The notes under the pieces: model-generated | What the model saw: the letters and a program-made list of their open reading frames with translations, nothing else | The model's database searches: none | What the model was told of the DNA's origin: nothing | Assembly: GCA_016928525.1 (NCBI GenBank) | Contig: JAFGKO010000241.1 | Location: forward strand, 4,061 to 68,060 | Length of the DNA: 64,000 bases | Source of the DNA: Anaerolineales bacterium | Lineage (GTDB): Bacteria > Chloroflexota > Anaerolineae > Anaerolineales > Villigracilaceae | Reading direction: 5' to 3' | In this document: positions 8,131 to 17,400 of the stretch, piece by piece | Layout of the letters: each line of letters opens with the position of its first letter | How positions within the stretch are numbered: position 1 is the first letter of the stretch | Position numbers and translations under genes: made by a program

Positions 8131-8886
8131 ATGACCACCCACCTTCGCGAACGACTGCAACAAGGGGAATTGGTGCTCGGCACCATCCTCAGCCTGAACT
8201 CGCCCGACGTGGCCGAGATCTTATCCAAAACCGGCTTCGATTGGCTCTTCATCGACGGCGAACACGGCACATTCGATACCCATGAACTGCAAGCCATCCT
8301 GCAGGCGGCTGGTGAAAACGTCGAATGCGTTTTTCGCATCCCGGCTTTGGAAGAAGTGCATATCAAAAAAGCGCTCGACGTTGGCGCCAACGGGCTGATC
8401 GTGCCCCAGGTCAACACCGCTGAACAAGCGCGGAGTCTCGTGCAATGGTCGCGCTACCCGCCAAAAGGCAACCGCGGACTTGGCTTTGCGCGCGCCCAGG
8501 GATACGGTTTCGAAGTAAACGAATATCTCCAATCAGCAAATGAAACTATCACCTTGATCGTCCAGGCCGAGAGCGCCGAGGCCGTGAAGAACATCGAAGC
8601 TATTGTTCAAGTTGAGGGCCTGGATGCCGTGCTGGTCGGTCCGTATGACCTTTCGTCCAGCCTGGGGCATCCGGGCGAGGTGACACATCCAGAAGTCCAG
8701 GAAGCCATCCGGCGCGTCGCCAGAATCTGCAAAGAAGCCAACATGCCGGTCGGCATCTTCGGCATGACGGCGGAAGCAGTCCGGCCTTACATCGAGCAGG
8801 GCTTCAGGTTGATCGTTGTGGGCGTGGATACGGTACTGCTGGGGAACACCGCGCGTCAACTGCTCCAGCAGCTAAGAGAGGTCTGA
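8131..8886 (+). CDS. HpcH/HpaI-family aldolase
   Basis: A 251-residue class II pyruvate-type aldolase. The ATG at 8131 gives the family's normal N-terminus (LRERLQQGELVLGTILSL); the open frame upstream belongs to the repeat. Diagnostic motifs are FIDGEHGTFD (catalytic His region), VFRIPA (substrate-binding Arg), the metal ligands Glu in IVQAESAEA and Asp in LVGPYDLSSSLG, and a late VVGVDT. Family members cleave 2-keto-3-deoxy sugar acids or 4-hydroxy-2-oxo acids to pyruvate (or phosphoenolpyruvate-like products) plus an aldehyde. The exact substrate cannot be set from sequence. It seems to be a single-gene unit with repeat phrases on both sides. Confidence 0.88.
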   Translation: MTTHLRERLQQGELVLGTILSLNSPDVAEILSKTGFDWLFIDGEHGTFDTHELQAILQAAGENVECVFRIPALEEVHIKKALDVGANGLIVPQVNTAEQARSLVQWSRYPPKGNRGLGFARAQGYGFEVNEYLQSANETITLIVQAESAEAVKNIEAIVQVEGLDAVLVGPYDLSSSLGHPGEVTHPEVQEAIRRVARICKEANMPVGIFGMTAEAVRPYIEQGFRLIVVGVDTVLLGNTARQLLQQLREV

Positions 8887-8889
8887 AAA

Positions 8890-8970
8890 CTTTACACGAA
8901 GACACCCAGCCTCGAAGACACAAAAGAAAAAAACTCTGTGACCTCGTGTATTAGTGACTTGGTGGTAAAA
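8890..8970. repeat. CTTCGTGTCTTCGAGG-type phrase repeat
   Basis: Phrases such as CACGAAGACACCCAGCCTCG and CTCGTGTATTAGTGACTTGG fill the convergent gap between the aldolase and a glycosyltransferase. Similar phrases (ACGAAGTCACTAAG, GTGTCTTCGTGACTCAG) recur at 59724-59812. Confidence 0.5.
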
Positions 8971-8978
8971 AAGTTTTC

Positions 8979-10091
8979 CTAAAAGACAGAGTTCAGAGCC
9001 CGCACAAATGCTGCCACCATCTTCTCCAGGTTGATCTCCTGCGAGACGATGCGGTACGATTCAGCCCCCATCTGCCGTAAACGTGCGCTATCTGACAAGG
9101 CTGCGCGCAGGGTCGCAACCAACGCGTTGTAATCCTCGGGCGGGATCTGCCAGCCGTTTTCAGGGCGGACCAAATCGTCTTGCGTGCCGTCCCCCTTCGC
9201 CACAATGACGGGGAGTCCGTAACTCATGGCCTGCTGCACGGCCAGCCCTCCGGTTCCAGGCAGGACGAACAGGTCTGCTTCCGAAAAATAAGGCTCCAGC
9301 TCGTCCCCATGCTTTGCCCCCACAAACTGCGCGGACGGGTAAACCTGCTGCGCCAGCGCCTCCAAATTTCCTCGCTCCGGCCCATCCCCGACGATGACCA
9401 GGCGTGGTCCTGGATCTGGCATTTCCGCACAGGCACGCAGAAGGGCGTCTATCCTTTTACGGGCCTGCAACCTGCCAACGAATAATATCGAAGGTTGAAG
9501 CTTGAAAGTTGCCGGTTTAGGCGACAACGCTCTTTTTGGGGCAGGCGAGGCCGCATTATGCGCCACGAAAATCTTCTCGCGCGGGAAACCGAGCGCAGCA
9601 TACTCGTCCGCGCCGCGCTGGCTGTAGGCGATCAAGCCGTTGAATTGACTGAGGAAGGCCCGCCTCCGTCTCTCTCCCCAATTTCTGAGAAAATGGGGGG
9701 AGCCGGAGGGGGGCGGAGCGCCCAGTCCCCAACCAATGACCGGTCGTCCACGCCGCTGCATCCACTTCACAGCCGCAGGCGTCGAAAGGTAACGCGGATT
9801 GGCTTCCACGATCAGCGCATCAGGATTCCAGTCCAACAGCCAGTCCAGCACTCCTCGCTGGTAGCACAGATAGAGCGGGCCTTTGAGCAAGTGGATATTC
9901 CGGGTTGGGGCGTAGTTCGCGACTTGCAATTTTCCGCTGTCGATGCTCTCTTCCGCGCGCGCCTGCCCGGCAAACAGGCTCATGCCACCCTCGCAGGCCG
10001 AAGCCAGCATGTCGAAGAACGGCACACGATAAGAGGGCAGTACACGCTGCTGCAAACCCAGCCTTCCAGGGAATTTCACTTCACCGCTCAC
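8979..10091 (-). CDS. GT4-type glycosyltransferase
   Basis: A 370-residue protein with a two-Rossmann GT-B layout. The C-terminal half has the retaining GT4 pattern: SILFVGRLQARKRIDALL starts the nucleotide-sugar domain, LVIVGDGPERGNLEAL follows, and DLFVLPGTGGLAVQQAMSYG replaces the usual EX7E region. The donor/acceptor is unknown; a role in a surface glycan or glycolipid is the usual context, and a second GT4 gene lies 600 bp upstream on the same strand. Residues near GAPPPSGSPHFLRNWGERR are encoded by a CCCC/GGGG-armed dispersed repeat (9668-9704), a probable in-frame insertion in a surface loop. Confidence 0.82.
   Translation of the reverse strand: MSGEVKFPGRLGLQQRVLPSYRVPFFDMLASACEGGMSLFAGQARAEESIDSGKLQVANYAPTRNIHLLKGPLYLCYQRGVLDWLLDWNPDALIVEANPRYLSTPAAVKWMQRRGRPVIGWGLGAPPPSGSPHFLRNWGERRRRAFLSQFNGLIAYSQRGADEYAALGFPREKIFVAHNAASPAPKRALSPKPATFKLQPSILFVGRLQARKRIDALLRACAEMPDPGPRLVIVGDGPERGNLEALAQQVYPSAQFVGAKHGDELEPYFSEADLFVLPGTGGLAVQQAMSYGLPVIVAKGDGTQDDLVRPENGWQIPPEDYNALVATLRAALSDSARLRQMGAESYRIVSQEINLEKMVAAFVRALNSVF
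9668..9704. repeat. CTCTCCCC...GGGGGGAG repeat inside the glycosyltransferase gene
   Basis: Inverted arms around CTCTCCCCAATTTCT and AAAATGGGGGGAG. The same CCCTC/GAGGG style appears at 11739, 62998 and 63621. It stays in frame and adds about a dozen residues. Confidence 0.6.
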
Positions 10092-10160
10092 TGAAACCTG
10101 ACCACTGCTTACTGATCACTGATCACTGGTTACTGAAAACTGGTCACTGCTCACTGGGCG
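10088..10160. repeat. CTGATCACTG phrase repeat
   Basis: Five or six imperfect units of ACTGATCACTG / GGTTACTGAAAACTGGTCACTG separate the two minus-strand genes and encode the last residues of the NTF2-like protein. Related phrases recur at 27047-27062, 33055-33092 and 33303-33332. Confidence 0.6.
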
Positions 10161-10584
10161 CGACATGCGGCGCACCCCAGGCCGGAGATTTATGGCAGTG
10201 AACCACTTTCCATTTGCCGTCGATCTTGACGATGACGCGGCTCTCGTTGTGCGAGGCCACCCGCACGCCTTCAGGCAAGGCCGTGGTGACCAACATGGTA
10301 TAGCTGGCGATGGCTGTATCGCCGTAGCGCTGGATGTGCAGGTTGGCCAGGTCGAAGCGCGAGGCCGCCCGTTGCCCCTTGTCCTCCGCACCGAACACAG
10401 TACCACGCTCGGCGTTGGCGTTCATCATGAACTTGTGGAAGGGCAGCCCATCCAGCCGGTGCGGGGTGACCCACCATTCGTAGAGAGTCAGCTCTTCGGC
10501 GGTGGTTTCATAGTAGGCCGCTACATCATTTTTTTGAATGGCCTGCAAATGCGCTAACAAAAAGGCTTTGATTTCTTCGTCCAT
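10144..10584 (-). CDS. NTF2/SnoaL-like protein
   Basis: A 146-residue protein from the ATG at 10584, which follows AAAGGAG at 10590-10596; a start six codons upstream would include the ribosome site itself. It has the single cone-like domain of the DUF4440/SnoaL family: an N-terminal helix (FLLAHLQAIQKNDVAAYYETTAEELTLYEW) and later strands ending GKWKVVHCHKSP. Family members are ketosteroid-isomerase-like enzymes or ligand-binding proteins with varied roles. No specific function can be assigned. Its last residues are encoded by the CTGATCACTG repeat. Confidence 0.7.
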   Translation of the reverse strand: MDEEIKAFLLAHLQAIQKNDVAAYYETTAEELTLYEWWVTPHRLDGLPFHKFMMNANAERGTVFGAEDKGQRAASRFDLANLHIQRYGDTAIASYTMLVTTALPEGVRVASHNESRVIVKIDGKWKVVHCHKSPAWGAPHVAPSEQ

Positions 10585-10597
10585 TGTTTTCTCCTTT

Positions 10598-10680
10598 ACC
10601 ACAAAGGCACGGTTTTCTGTCCGCTAATCTACGCCAATCTTCACGAATTTTTTAAGAGTTAGCGCATATTCGCGAGGGTT
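10598..10680. repeat. CGCTAATCTACGCCAATCTTC-type phrase repeat
   Basis: Phrases CCGCTAATCTACGCCAATCT, CACGAATTTTTTAAG and TTAGCGCATATTCGCGAGGG form an imperfect inverted structure in the gap between two minus-strand genes. No gene is seen here. Confidence 0.45.
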
Positions 10681-10693
10681 GGCGGATAAATTG

Positions 10694-11719
10694 CTAATCA
10701 AGTAATACCTTCACGTAAGCATCTACCATTTTGTCCACGCTCAAGAACTCTTCTGCCCGTGCGCGCGCAGCAATCCGAAAGCGCTCTTGTTCCCCCAGAA
10801 CTTCCCCGGCCGCCTTTGCCAGCGCAGGCACATCCGGCGGTTCGAGTTTCCACGGATCGCCGCCATAGGGCATAAGCCGCCCGGCCTGCTCGCCGACCAA
10901 TTCGCGCAGGGAACCGGTGTCGAAGCCAACCACCGGTAGTCCGCAAGCCAGCGCCTCGATGACCGAATTCGGGCAGGGCGGGTTGATCTCAGCCGAAAAA
11001 AGCAGATGCGAGGAGCGCATCAACTCAGGGATTTGTTCGTGCGAGATGACGCCCAGGAATCTGAGCGGGATTTTACTTTCTTTTTCCAGACGATTTTTGG
11101 TGCGTGCATCCACTTTACCCGCAATGGTCAGTTCAACTGGAAAGTCCGCCGACAGGATTTCCGCTAACTGAGCGGCCGCTTGAAGTCCCGTATCCAGCCC
11201 GCCTGCAAGGCTGCCTTCCACCACCAGAATGCGGTAGGGGGAGTAGGACAAAATACCCCTTCGGGGCACTTTGGCATTTTGTCCAACAGGCATATAAACA
11301 TCCAAATCTACACCATTGAGAATCACGTTCCCAGGCACACGCGCCACGCCATACCAATCTTCCCACCAACTGCGGATGAACTCGCTCTGGTAGACTACCC
11401 GGTCAGCCAGTTTGTTTCGGATCAAAGCCAACAGTATATTGCCGTACTCCGCGCGCAGGCTGTAACGCAGTCCACTCCAGCGCACGCGCTGCACCCAGTT
11501 GACCCCGTCCAGGCGCTGCACGATGCGGATGCCGCGTCGTTTAGCCCGCCATAGCGGGAGCAGGTGACGGGTCCCGCCAATGACCAGGAGGGCATCAGCA
11601 TCTTCGTCGGGATTGTGAGTCACCTCCATCCCGCGTTTTCGTAACCCGTCTTCGAACTTCGCGCGGAAGGAGGCCATCCCGCCGGTGCTTACCTTGGGAA
11701 CAATGCAAATTCGAGGCAT
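10694..11719 (-). CDS. GT4-type glycosyltransferase
   Basis: A 341-residue GT-B protein. The start at 11719 (MPRICIVPKVSTGGMASF) is preferred because a TATAAT sits 6 nt upstream and the open frame beyond it crosses a repeat. The C-terminal domain has PYRILVVEGSLAGGLDTGL, then PLRFLGVISHEQIPELM, then an EX7E-like catalytic stretch, SAEINPPCPNSVIEALACGL, typical of retaining GT4 enzymes. Sugar donor and acceptor are not readable. It is probably functionally linked to the other GT4 gene at 8979-10091, though the NTF2-like gene lies between them. Confidence 0.82.
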   Translation of the reverse strand: MPRICIVPKVSTGGMASFRAKFEDGLRKRGMEVTHNPDEDADALLVIGGTRHLLPLWRAKRRGIRIVQRLDGVNWVQRVRWSGLRYSLRAEYGNILLALIRNKLADRVVYQSEFIRSWWEDWYGVARVPGNVILNGVDLDVYMPVGQNAKVPRRGILSYSPYRILVVEGSLAGGLDTGLQAAAQLAEILSADFPVELTIAGKVDARTKNRLEKESKIPLRFLGVISHEQIPELMRSSHLLFSAEINPPCPNSVIEALACGLPVVGFDTGSLRELVGEQAGRLMPYGGDPWKLEPPDVPALAKAAGEVLGEQERFRIAARARAEEFLSVDKMVDAYVKVLLD

Positions 11720-11731
11720 GAGAAAATTATA
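11720..11731 (-). promoter_or_regulatory. -10 box abutting the glycosyltransferase start (leaderless)
   Basis: On the minus strand the sequence reads TATAAT, TTTCTC, ATG, so transcription should begin at or next to the start codon. No Shine-Dalgarno fits in the 6-nt gap. Confidence 0.6.
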
Positions 11732-11738
11732 CTCGCCC

Positions 11739-11770
11739 ATCTCCCTGAGGGAGAGGGGTGGGGGTGAGGG
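11739..11770. repeat. CTCCCTGAGGGAG / GGGGTGAGGG repeat
   Basis: Contains the hairpin CTCCCTGAGGGAG followed by AGGGGTGGGGGTGAGGG, in the divergent gap between a glycosyltransferase and the deoxynucleoside kinase gene. Confidence 0.6.
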
Positions 11771-11816
11771 ACAATTTATGGTATCCTTAACCAACCCCAC
11801 CTGCCGGAGCCTGTCT

Positions 11817-12488
11817 ATGTACATTGCCATCGAAGGGGTGATCGGAGTAGGCAAGACCACCCTGGCCCGTTTGTTGCAATCCCGCTTTGACGCTGAATTG
11901 CTGCTCGAAATTTTCGAGGAGAACCCGTTCCTCTCCGACTTCTACGCTGACCGGGCACGCTACGCCTTCCAAACCCAGATCTTCTTCCTGCTCAGCCGCT
12001 ACCGCCAGCAGAACAGCACTGTGCCGGAAATGCTGGCGGATGGCAAGAGCTTGCTGGCGGATTACACTTTCGCCAAAGATGCGCTGTTCGCCGGCATCAA
12101 CCTGGAAGGTGACGAACTGGAGATGTATCACAAGGTTCATGAGGCCTTGGGAGAGAAAATTCCCAAGCCGGATTTGATCGTCTACCTGCAGGCTAGCACC
12201 GATGTGCTGATGCAGCGTATCGCCTATCGAGACCGTCCCTACGAGCGCAAGATGGAGCGCAGCTACATCGACGAGCTGAACCATGCCTACGAAGATTTCT
12301 TTTCCAAGCCTTACGACAGTGTGCCGGTATTGAAAATCGATACGAACGCCTTGAACATCATCCAGACCCCGGAACATCTGACCCTGATCGAGAACCGCAT
12401 CAAACAAAGCCTGAGCCTGCCCCCGTTTCAACCTGGGTTGCCATTGCCCGAGACTTCGGGAACTAAGCCCTCAACAGGAAATTCATAG
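11817..12488 (+). CDS. Deoxynucleoside kinase
   Basis: A 223-residue P-loop kinase of the deoxyadenosine/deoxyguanosine kinase family. The ATG at 11817 follows GGAG (11804-11807) and puts the P-loop IEGVIGVGKTTLARLL at the extreme N-terminus, as is normal. Other family marks are a short EENPFLSDFY segment, a LLADYTFAKDALFA stretch, and the lid-region RDRPYERKM. It would phosphorylate deoxynucleosides for salvage. The nucleotidyltransferase-like gene begins 10 bp after its stop, suggesting co-transcription. Confidence 0.88.
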   Translation: MYIAIEGVIGVGKTTLARLLQSRFDAELLLEIFEENPFLSDFYADRARYAFQTQIFFLLSRYRQQNSTVPEMLADGKSLLADYTFAKDALFAGINLEGDELEMYHKVHEALGEKIPKPDLIVYLQASTDVLMQRIAYRDRPYERKMERSYIDELNHAYEDFFSKPYDSVPVLKIDTNALNIIQTPEHLTLIENRIKQSLSLPPFQPGLPLPETSGTKPSTGNS

Positions 12489-12497
12489 GGAGGATCC

Positions 12498-13520
12498 ATG
12501 CGCGTTACGCGTGAATCGCTCATCCGCATTGCCAAAGAGACCGCCCAGGAGCGGGCTTACAACGACAAGAACATCCTCTCCGCCTACCTGACCGGTTCCC
12601 TGCTGACCGAGGAACCCTTTCTGGGTGGCGTGACAGATATCGACCTGGTATTGGTCACGGTCAACAAACCGCCACTGACGCGCGAGATCGTCGCACTGAC
12701 GCCCGATTTCCACCTGGACATTTCCTACCATGCCAAAGCGGAATACGACCCGCCGCGCGAGTTACGCGTCAACCCCTGGCTGGGATACGAAATCTACGAC
12801 CCGATGCTGCTGCACGAAAGCCAGCATTTCTTTGAGTTCACGCAGGCCACCGTCCGCGCCGGGTTTGAGTTCCATGAACCGGCGCTGGTGCTGCAACGCT
12901 GCCGCAAGCTGCTCGAGCATGGCCGCAAGATCTGGTTCGACCTGATGGATGTCAGTGAGAAAGCCGGCCCAAAAGATGTAGCCAAGTATCTCAAGTCCCT
13001 GTATCACGCTGCCAATGTCATTGCCGAACTGCACGGACCGCCGCTGCCGGAACGCCGTCTGTTGCTATTGCTCCCAGCGTTGGCGGAGCAGGCCGGACGT
13101 CCGGGGATGAGCGTGGGTTTTCTGGGTTTGCTGGGAGGCAACGGCCTGGATCCGTCCCGGCTGGCAGGCTGGCTACCGGAATGGGAATCCATGTTCAAAG
13201 CGGCCTTCGAAACCGGTAAAGCCGATGCGCGCATCCACACTGCCCGGTTGAACTATTATAAGAAATGTTTCGAGGCTATGCTGGGCCATGAGAACCCGAG
13301 CGTGCTACTCTGGCCGTTGCTCAACACCTGGACGCATACCGCCGTTGCCCTGCCAGCCAGCGAAGTCAGCGCCTGGGCGTCTGCCTGCAATTCGTTAGGG
13401 CTTTTAGGGGAAAGTTTTGCCGAGCGCGTAGAGGGTCTCGATCATTACCTGGATGAACTTGATATCCTGCTCGATGAAATCGCCGAGGCAAACGGGTTGG
13501 AAACGTCTACGAGCATTTAG
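12498..13520 (+). CDS. Nucleotidyltransferase-fold protein
   Basis: A 340-residue protein starting with ATG after GGGAGGATCC. Residues about 29-52 carry a minimal-nucleotidyltransferase pattern: a GS motif (YLTGSLLTE) followed by TDIDLVLV, giving the two conserved Asp residues. Beyond about residue 115 the protein is all-helical with no familiar domain. Nucleotide transfer to an unknown small molecule, RNA or protein is the family-level expectation. Its place next to a deoxynucleoside kinase and just before the putative origin gives no firm clue. Confidence 0.65.
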   Translation: MRVTRESLIRIAKETAQERAYNDKNILSAYLTGSLLTEEPFLGGVTDIDLVLVTVNKPPLTREIVALTPDFHLDISYHAKAEYDPPRELRVNPWLGYEIYDPMLLHESQHFFEFTQATVRAGFEFHEPALVLQRCRKLLEHGRKIWFDLMDVSEKAGPKDVAKYLKSLYHAANVIAELHGPPLPERRLLLLLPALAEQAGRPGMSVGFLGLLGGNGLDPSRLAGWLPEWESMFKAAFETGKADARIHTARLNYYKKCFEAMLGHENPSVLLWPLLNTWTHTAVALPASEVSAWASACNSLGLLGESFAERVEGLDHYLDELDILLDEIAEANGLETSTSI

Positions 13521-13542
13521 TTTCACCTTTCAGGCATAGTAC

Positions 13543-14002
13543 TTAAGAGCCATATATGGGGGCTAACGGAATTCCTTTTTGAGGGGATGACACAGACCGA
13601 AGCTGAGTCTGAGGCGCGAACTGTGGATAAGTCGTGGAAAACTGTGGATAACTCGACTCAACTGTGGAGAACCCGCTCACTTGTTCGATGAAAGCTGCTG
13701 AATCGCCCAAAAGCGCACCCCCATATCTGGGTTGTAATTTCCAGCATCCGCTACATGTGGAAAGTGGAAGTGAGGTCTTCTTTTTCTCCAATTTTATTCG
13801 AAGTTTCTCCACAGCCGCGCTCCGATCGTATTAGTGCGCTCCCTCCGATATAAGCGCTTCGTCTTCAAGCAGCCCCCACATATAGGGCTGTCGCGCCACT
13901 TGAAAGCCATTCTCCACAGTATCCACAAGCCCTACTAATACAACTGAATCTATAAATCTATTAAAGATAATGCTTGAATCTCTTCTGTAAATCTTGTACA
14001 AT
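13543..14002. other. Candidate replication origin (DnaA-box cluster)
   Basis: A non-coding stretch of about 530 bp holds at least seven DnaA-box-like 9-mers. TGTGGATAA occurs perfectly at 13622-13630 and 13643-13651; TGTGGAGAA at 13663-13671; TGTGGAAAG at 13756-13764; and in reverse TTCTCCACA at 13805-13813 and 13910-13918, and GTATCCACA at 13919-13927. The first three are 20-21 bp apart, about two helical turns. The last box is followed by AGCC and CTACTAATA, matching the DnaA-trio pattern, then an AT-rich tract (13932-14005). A CCCCCA(C)ATAT motif occurs three times. dnaA itself is not in the window. Two minus-strand reading frames that cross this region look spurious. Confidence 0.6.
13974..14002 (+). 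promoter_or_regulatory. Promoter for the spoVS-like gene
   Basis: TTGAAT (13974-13979), a 17-nt spacer and TACAAT (13997-14002), at the right edge of the DnaA-box region. The gene begins at 14053 after GGGAGG (14041-14046). Confidence 0.6.
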
Positions 14003-14052
14003 TTCCTTAGAAACACTATGCCCCTTCTTTGAACCAAGCTGGGAGGCTTCCA

Positions 14053-14373
14053 ATGGAGATGATCAAAGTTTCTGCTAACTCCCGTACATCGGCAGTTGCC
14101 GGGGCAATCGCGGGTGTCATCCGCGAGCACAAACGGGCGGATGTGCAGGCGATTGGCGCTGGCGCTGTCAACCAGGCTGTCAAGGCGCTGGTATTGGCGA
14201 CCGGCTATCTGAGAAATGACGGCATCGATATCTGTTGCGTGCCCGAGTTCGTGGATGTGGAAATCGATGACAAAGTGCGCACGGCCATCAAGATGGTGGT
14301 TGAACCGCGCATACCGGCGTCAGGCGTACCGGCATCGGCGACACCAACCTCGACAGCACCAGAGAATTCTTGA
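14053..14373 (+). CDS. spoVS: Stage V sporulation protein S-like (Alba-fold) protein
   Basis: A 106-residue protein matching the SpoVS family along its first 88 residues: EMIKVSANSRTSAVAGAIAG, then a central IGAGAVNQAVKALVLATGYL and a late GIDICCVPEFVDVEI. SpoVS proteins are small basic Alba-like nucleic-acid-binding proteins found well beyond spore formers, so the name does not imply sporulation here. The tail (residues 89-106) is a Pro/Ala/Ser/Thr-rich disordered extension. The gene directly follows the putative origin, which makes a chromosome-related role attractive but unproven. The start follows GGGAGG and has a good promoter. Confidence 0.85.
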   Translation: MEMIKVSANSRTSAVAGAIAGVIREHKRADVQAIGAGAVNQAVKALVLATGYLRNDGIDICCVPEFVDVEIDDKVRTAIKMVVEPRIPASGVPASATPTSTAPENS

Positions 14374-14456
14374 TCGCCGCATAGATTCCCGGGCGCAGAC
14401 TGGAATCCGTCGTGGTGTGATAGACTCGGCCTCGACGGTATTTTCTTTTGAGTCAT

Positions 14457-17400
14457 ATGGCTGAGATGCGCACACAAAAGTCTATCTTTCGCTGGTTGAC
14501 CGGTTGGCTGCTGCTGGCCGCCCTGGGGGTAGGCGCGCTGGGCGGGGCAGGCCTGTCTGTCCGCGCGGCGCCGGAGAAACAGGTTGCAATTGGGGATGTT
14601 GTTATCAGTGAATTTCGGACTACGGGGCCAGGTGGGGGAAATGATGAGTTTATAGAACTTTATAACCGGACAAACAATTCTATAGATATAGCGGGGTGGT
14701 TAATCCGGAGATCAAGCAGCAATCCTAGTAGTAATCCAAGCACACTGTACCCTTTCCCATCAGGTACTACTTTATCCCCAGGACAACGTTATATGGTTGC
14801 GGGTTCTTCTTATAGCGGGAGCGTGCCTGGTGATGTAACGACAGCGCTTGGTATTGCTGATGATGGTGGGATTGCACTAACTCTGGCAAATGGCACAACT
14901 AGAATTGATGCAGTCGGAATGTCTTCTGGCTCAACCTACCTGGAAGGAACACCTCTAGCTCAACTTCCAGGGGGCAGCGATCAAAGTTATGCAAGAATAA
15001 ATGGTGGTTGCACTGACACCGATAATAATAACGCCGATTTTGTTTTGCAGTCGCCCAGCGATCCCCAGAATTCGACCAGTATTCCGGTCAGATGCTTGCG
15101 AGTAATCAATGTCACATCCACGACCGCGGACGGCATATATGTGTCCGGAGCTACTATAGCAATAACGGTCGAGTTCAGTTCGAATGTGAATGTGACCGGC
15201 TCGCCGACCTTACTGCTCGAAACCGGGCTTACCGACAGGGCGGCCACATATGCGAGCGGGGGCGGTTCGAAGATACTGACTTTCACCTACAACGTGCAGG
15301 CGGGGGATGTTTCTGGTGACCTAAATTATGTCGCCTCGAATTCGCTGTGGCTGAACGGGGGCACGATCACGGGCGCTGTGGGGGACGCGGATTTGACCTT
15401 GCCAGACCCCACAGCGCCCGAGTCGCTCGGAGGAAATAAGGCCATTGTGATCGATAATCAGCAACCTCCAAGTCTGGTCTCTTTCAAGCGCCTGAATCCA
15501 TTGACAAGCCCCACCAACCTGGATACGCTTGTATTTCGGGCTACGTTTAGTGAGCCAGTTGAAGATGTGGAAGTAATTGATTTTACTGTAAGCGGTACAA
15601 CAGCCAATGTAACCTCTGTGTCTCCTGGGCTTGTAATTAGTTCTGTATACGATATTACGGTTTCTGAGGGGGACTTAGCAGATTTAGATGGCACTGTTGG
15701 ATTAGATCTGAGCGGTACACTTATTAGGGATGCGGCAGGCAATCAGTTGCCAGCCGGAGAACCGAGTGTTGACGAAGTCTACATCCTGGATAATACCGAA
15801 CCGACAGTAACTGTCAATCAAGCCACGGGACAGGCAGACCCGGCCAGTGGCGCGCCTGTTAATTTCACGGTCGCCTTTTCTGAACCTATCGATGTCAGCT
15901 CATTTACAACAGATGTTATCACCCAGAGTGGCTCGGCAGTGGTCAACACATGGAGTATCATCGATTCGGGGAATCATATGAATTTCACCCTATCTGCCAC
16001 AGCCATATCAGCGAACGGGAATATAATCCCATCCATTGGCGCGGGGCGAGTGCAAGACCCGGCGGGCAATCCCAACGATGCCAGTACAAGCACAGACAAC
16101 ACGGTTCAGTTCACTGATAATGTGCCTCCATCGGTAACAATCAACCAGGCCAGCGGTCAAAGTGACCCGTCGAACGGCTTGCCGATCAGGTTCGATGTGG
16201 TCTTTTCCGAACCGATCATCGCCAGCATATTCACCCCGTCGGATATAACCCAGAAGGGAACAGCAACAGGGATTACATGGAGCATCACCGATTCAGGGGA
16301 TCATCAGAACTTTACATTGTCTGCCACTTCTGTCAATGGTTATGGAACTTTGGTTCCATTCATTGACGCGAATCGAGTGACAGACCTGGTAGGGAATAAT
16401 AATACCGCCAGTACAGGCACGGATAATAGTGTCGAATTCCAGGCTGTCGGGGCCCTGACCGTTGTGATCAATGAGGTCGCCTGGGCCGGGACGCAATACT
16501 CGAGCAACGACGAGTGGATCGAACTGTATAATCCGGGTTCGCAAAATATATCCCTGGCTGGTTGGCTGTTAAAGTCATCCGATGGCAGTCCCAACATTTC
16601 TCTCAGCGGGACGATCGAGGCCGGAGGGTACTACTTGTTGGAACGAACGGAAGATACAACGGATGTGGAGTCGGACTTGCTCTATTCGGGCTCGCTTTCC
16701 AACAGTGGCGAGATTTTGCGCCTGTTTGCTCCGAATGGTGAAGTCGTAGATAGAGCGAATGAAAATGGCGGCGCGTGGCCCGCGGGTATTTTATCGAGCC
16801 AGTCCAGTATGCAGCGCAGCCGTATCAGCGCTGATAGCGATTTCGTCTGGGTGACGTATGATCCTGCCAACGATACCGGCACCAGAGCCAAGGATGATGG
16901 CGAAAATGACATCAATGGAACGCCCGGGAGAGCCAACCGGCCTATCAATGTCTCGCCGACGGCCACTCCTGGTGCAGGCGGAAGTTCTGGATCCGGTGGC
17001 GTGAGCGGTGGCGTCGAGCTTGAGCCTATCCTGGGCATCAGTGAGTTCCTTCCCCGTCCCGGCCATGATTGGAACAATGACGGCAAGGTGGATGTCTTCG
17101 ATGAATTCATCGAGATCATCAACGCCGGCCAGATCGACGTGGACCTGAGCGCTTACAAAGTGGATGACGAGCAGGACCTGGACTCGGCTCCCTACACGCT
17201 GCCCGATATCACTCTCGAACCCGGTGAACGCGCTGTCTTCTACGCCGCCGAAACCGGCATCTTGCTCAGCGACGCGGGCGACACCGTGCGGTTGCTCAGG
17301 GGCAGCACGGTGGTGGATGCCTATACCTACACCGTTGTGCGTTACCCGGACCAGGCCTGGTGCAGGATCCCGGACCGGTTGGGATACTGGAACGCTCCCT

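Noticed and set aside
13543..14130. Two minus-strand reading frames (about 89 and 99 codons) across the DnaA-box region
   Set aside because: No ribosome sites, no recognisable protein, compositions dominated by the repeated boxes, and one runs into spoVS on the other strand.
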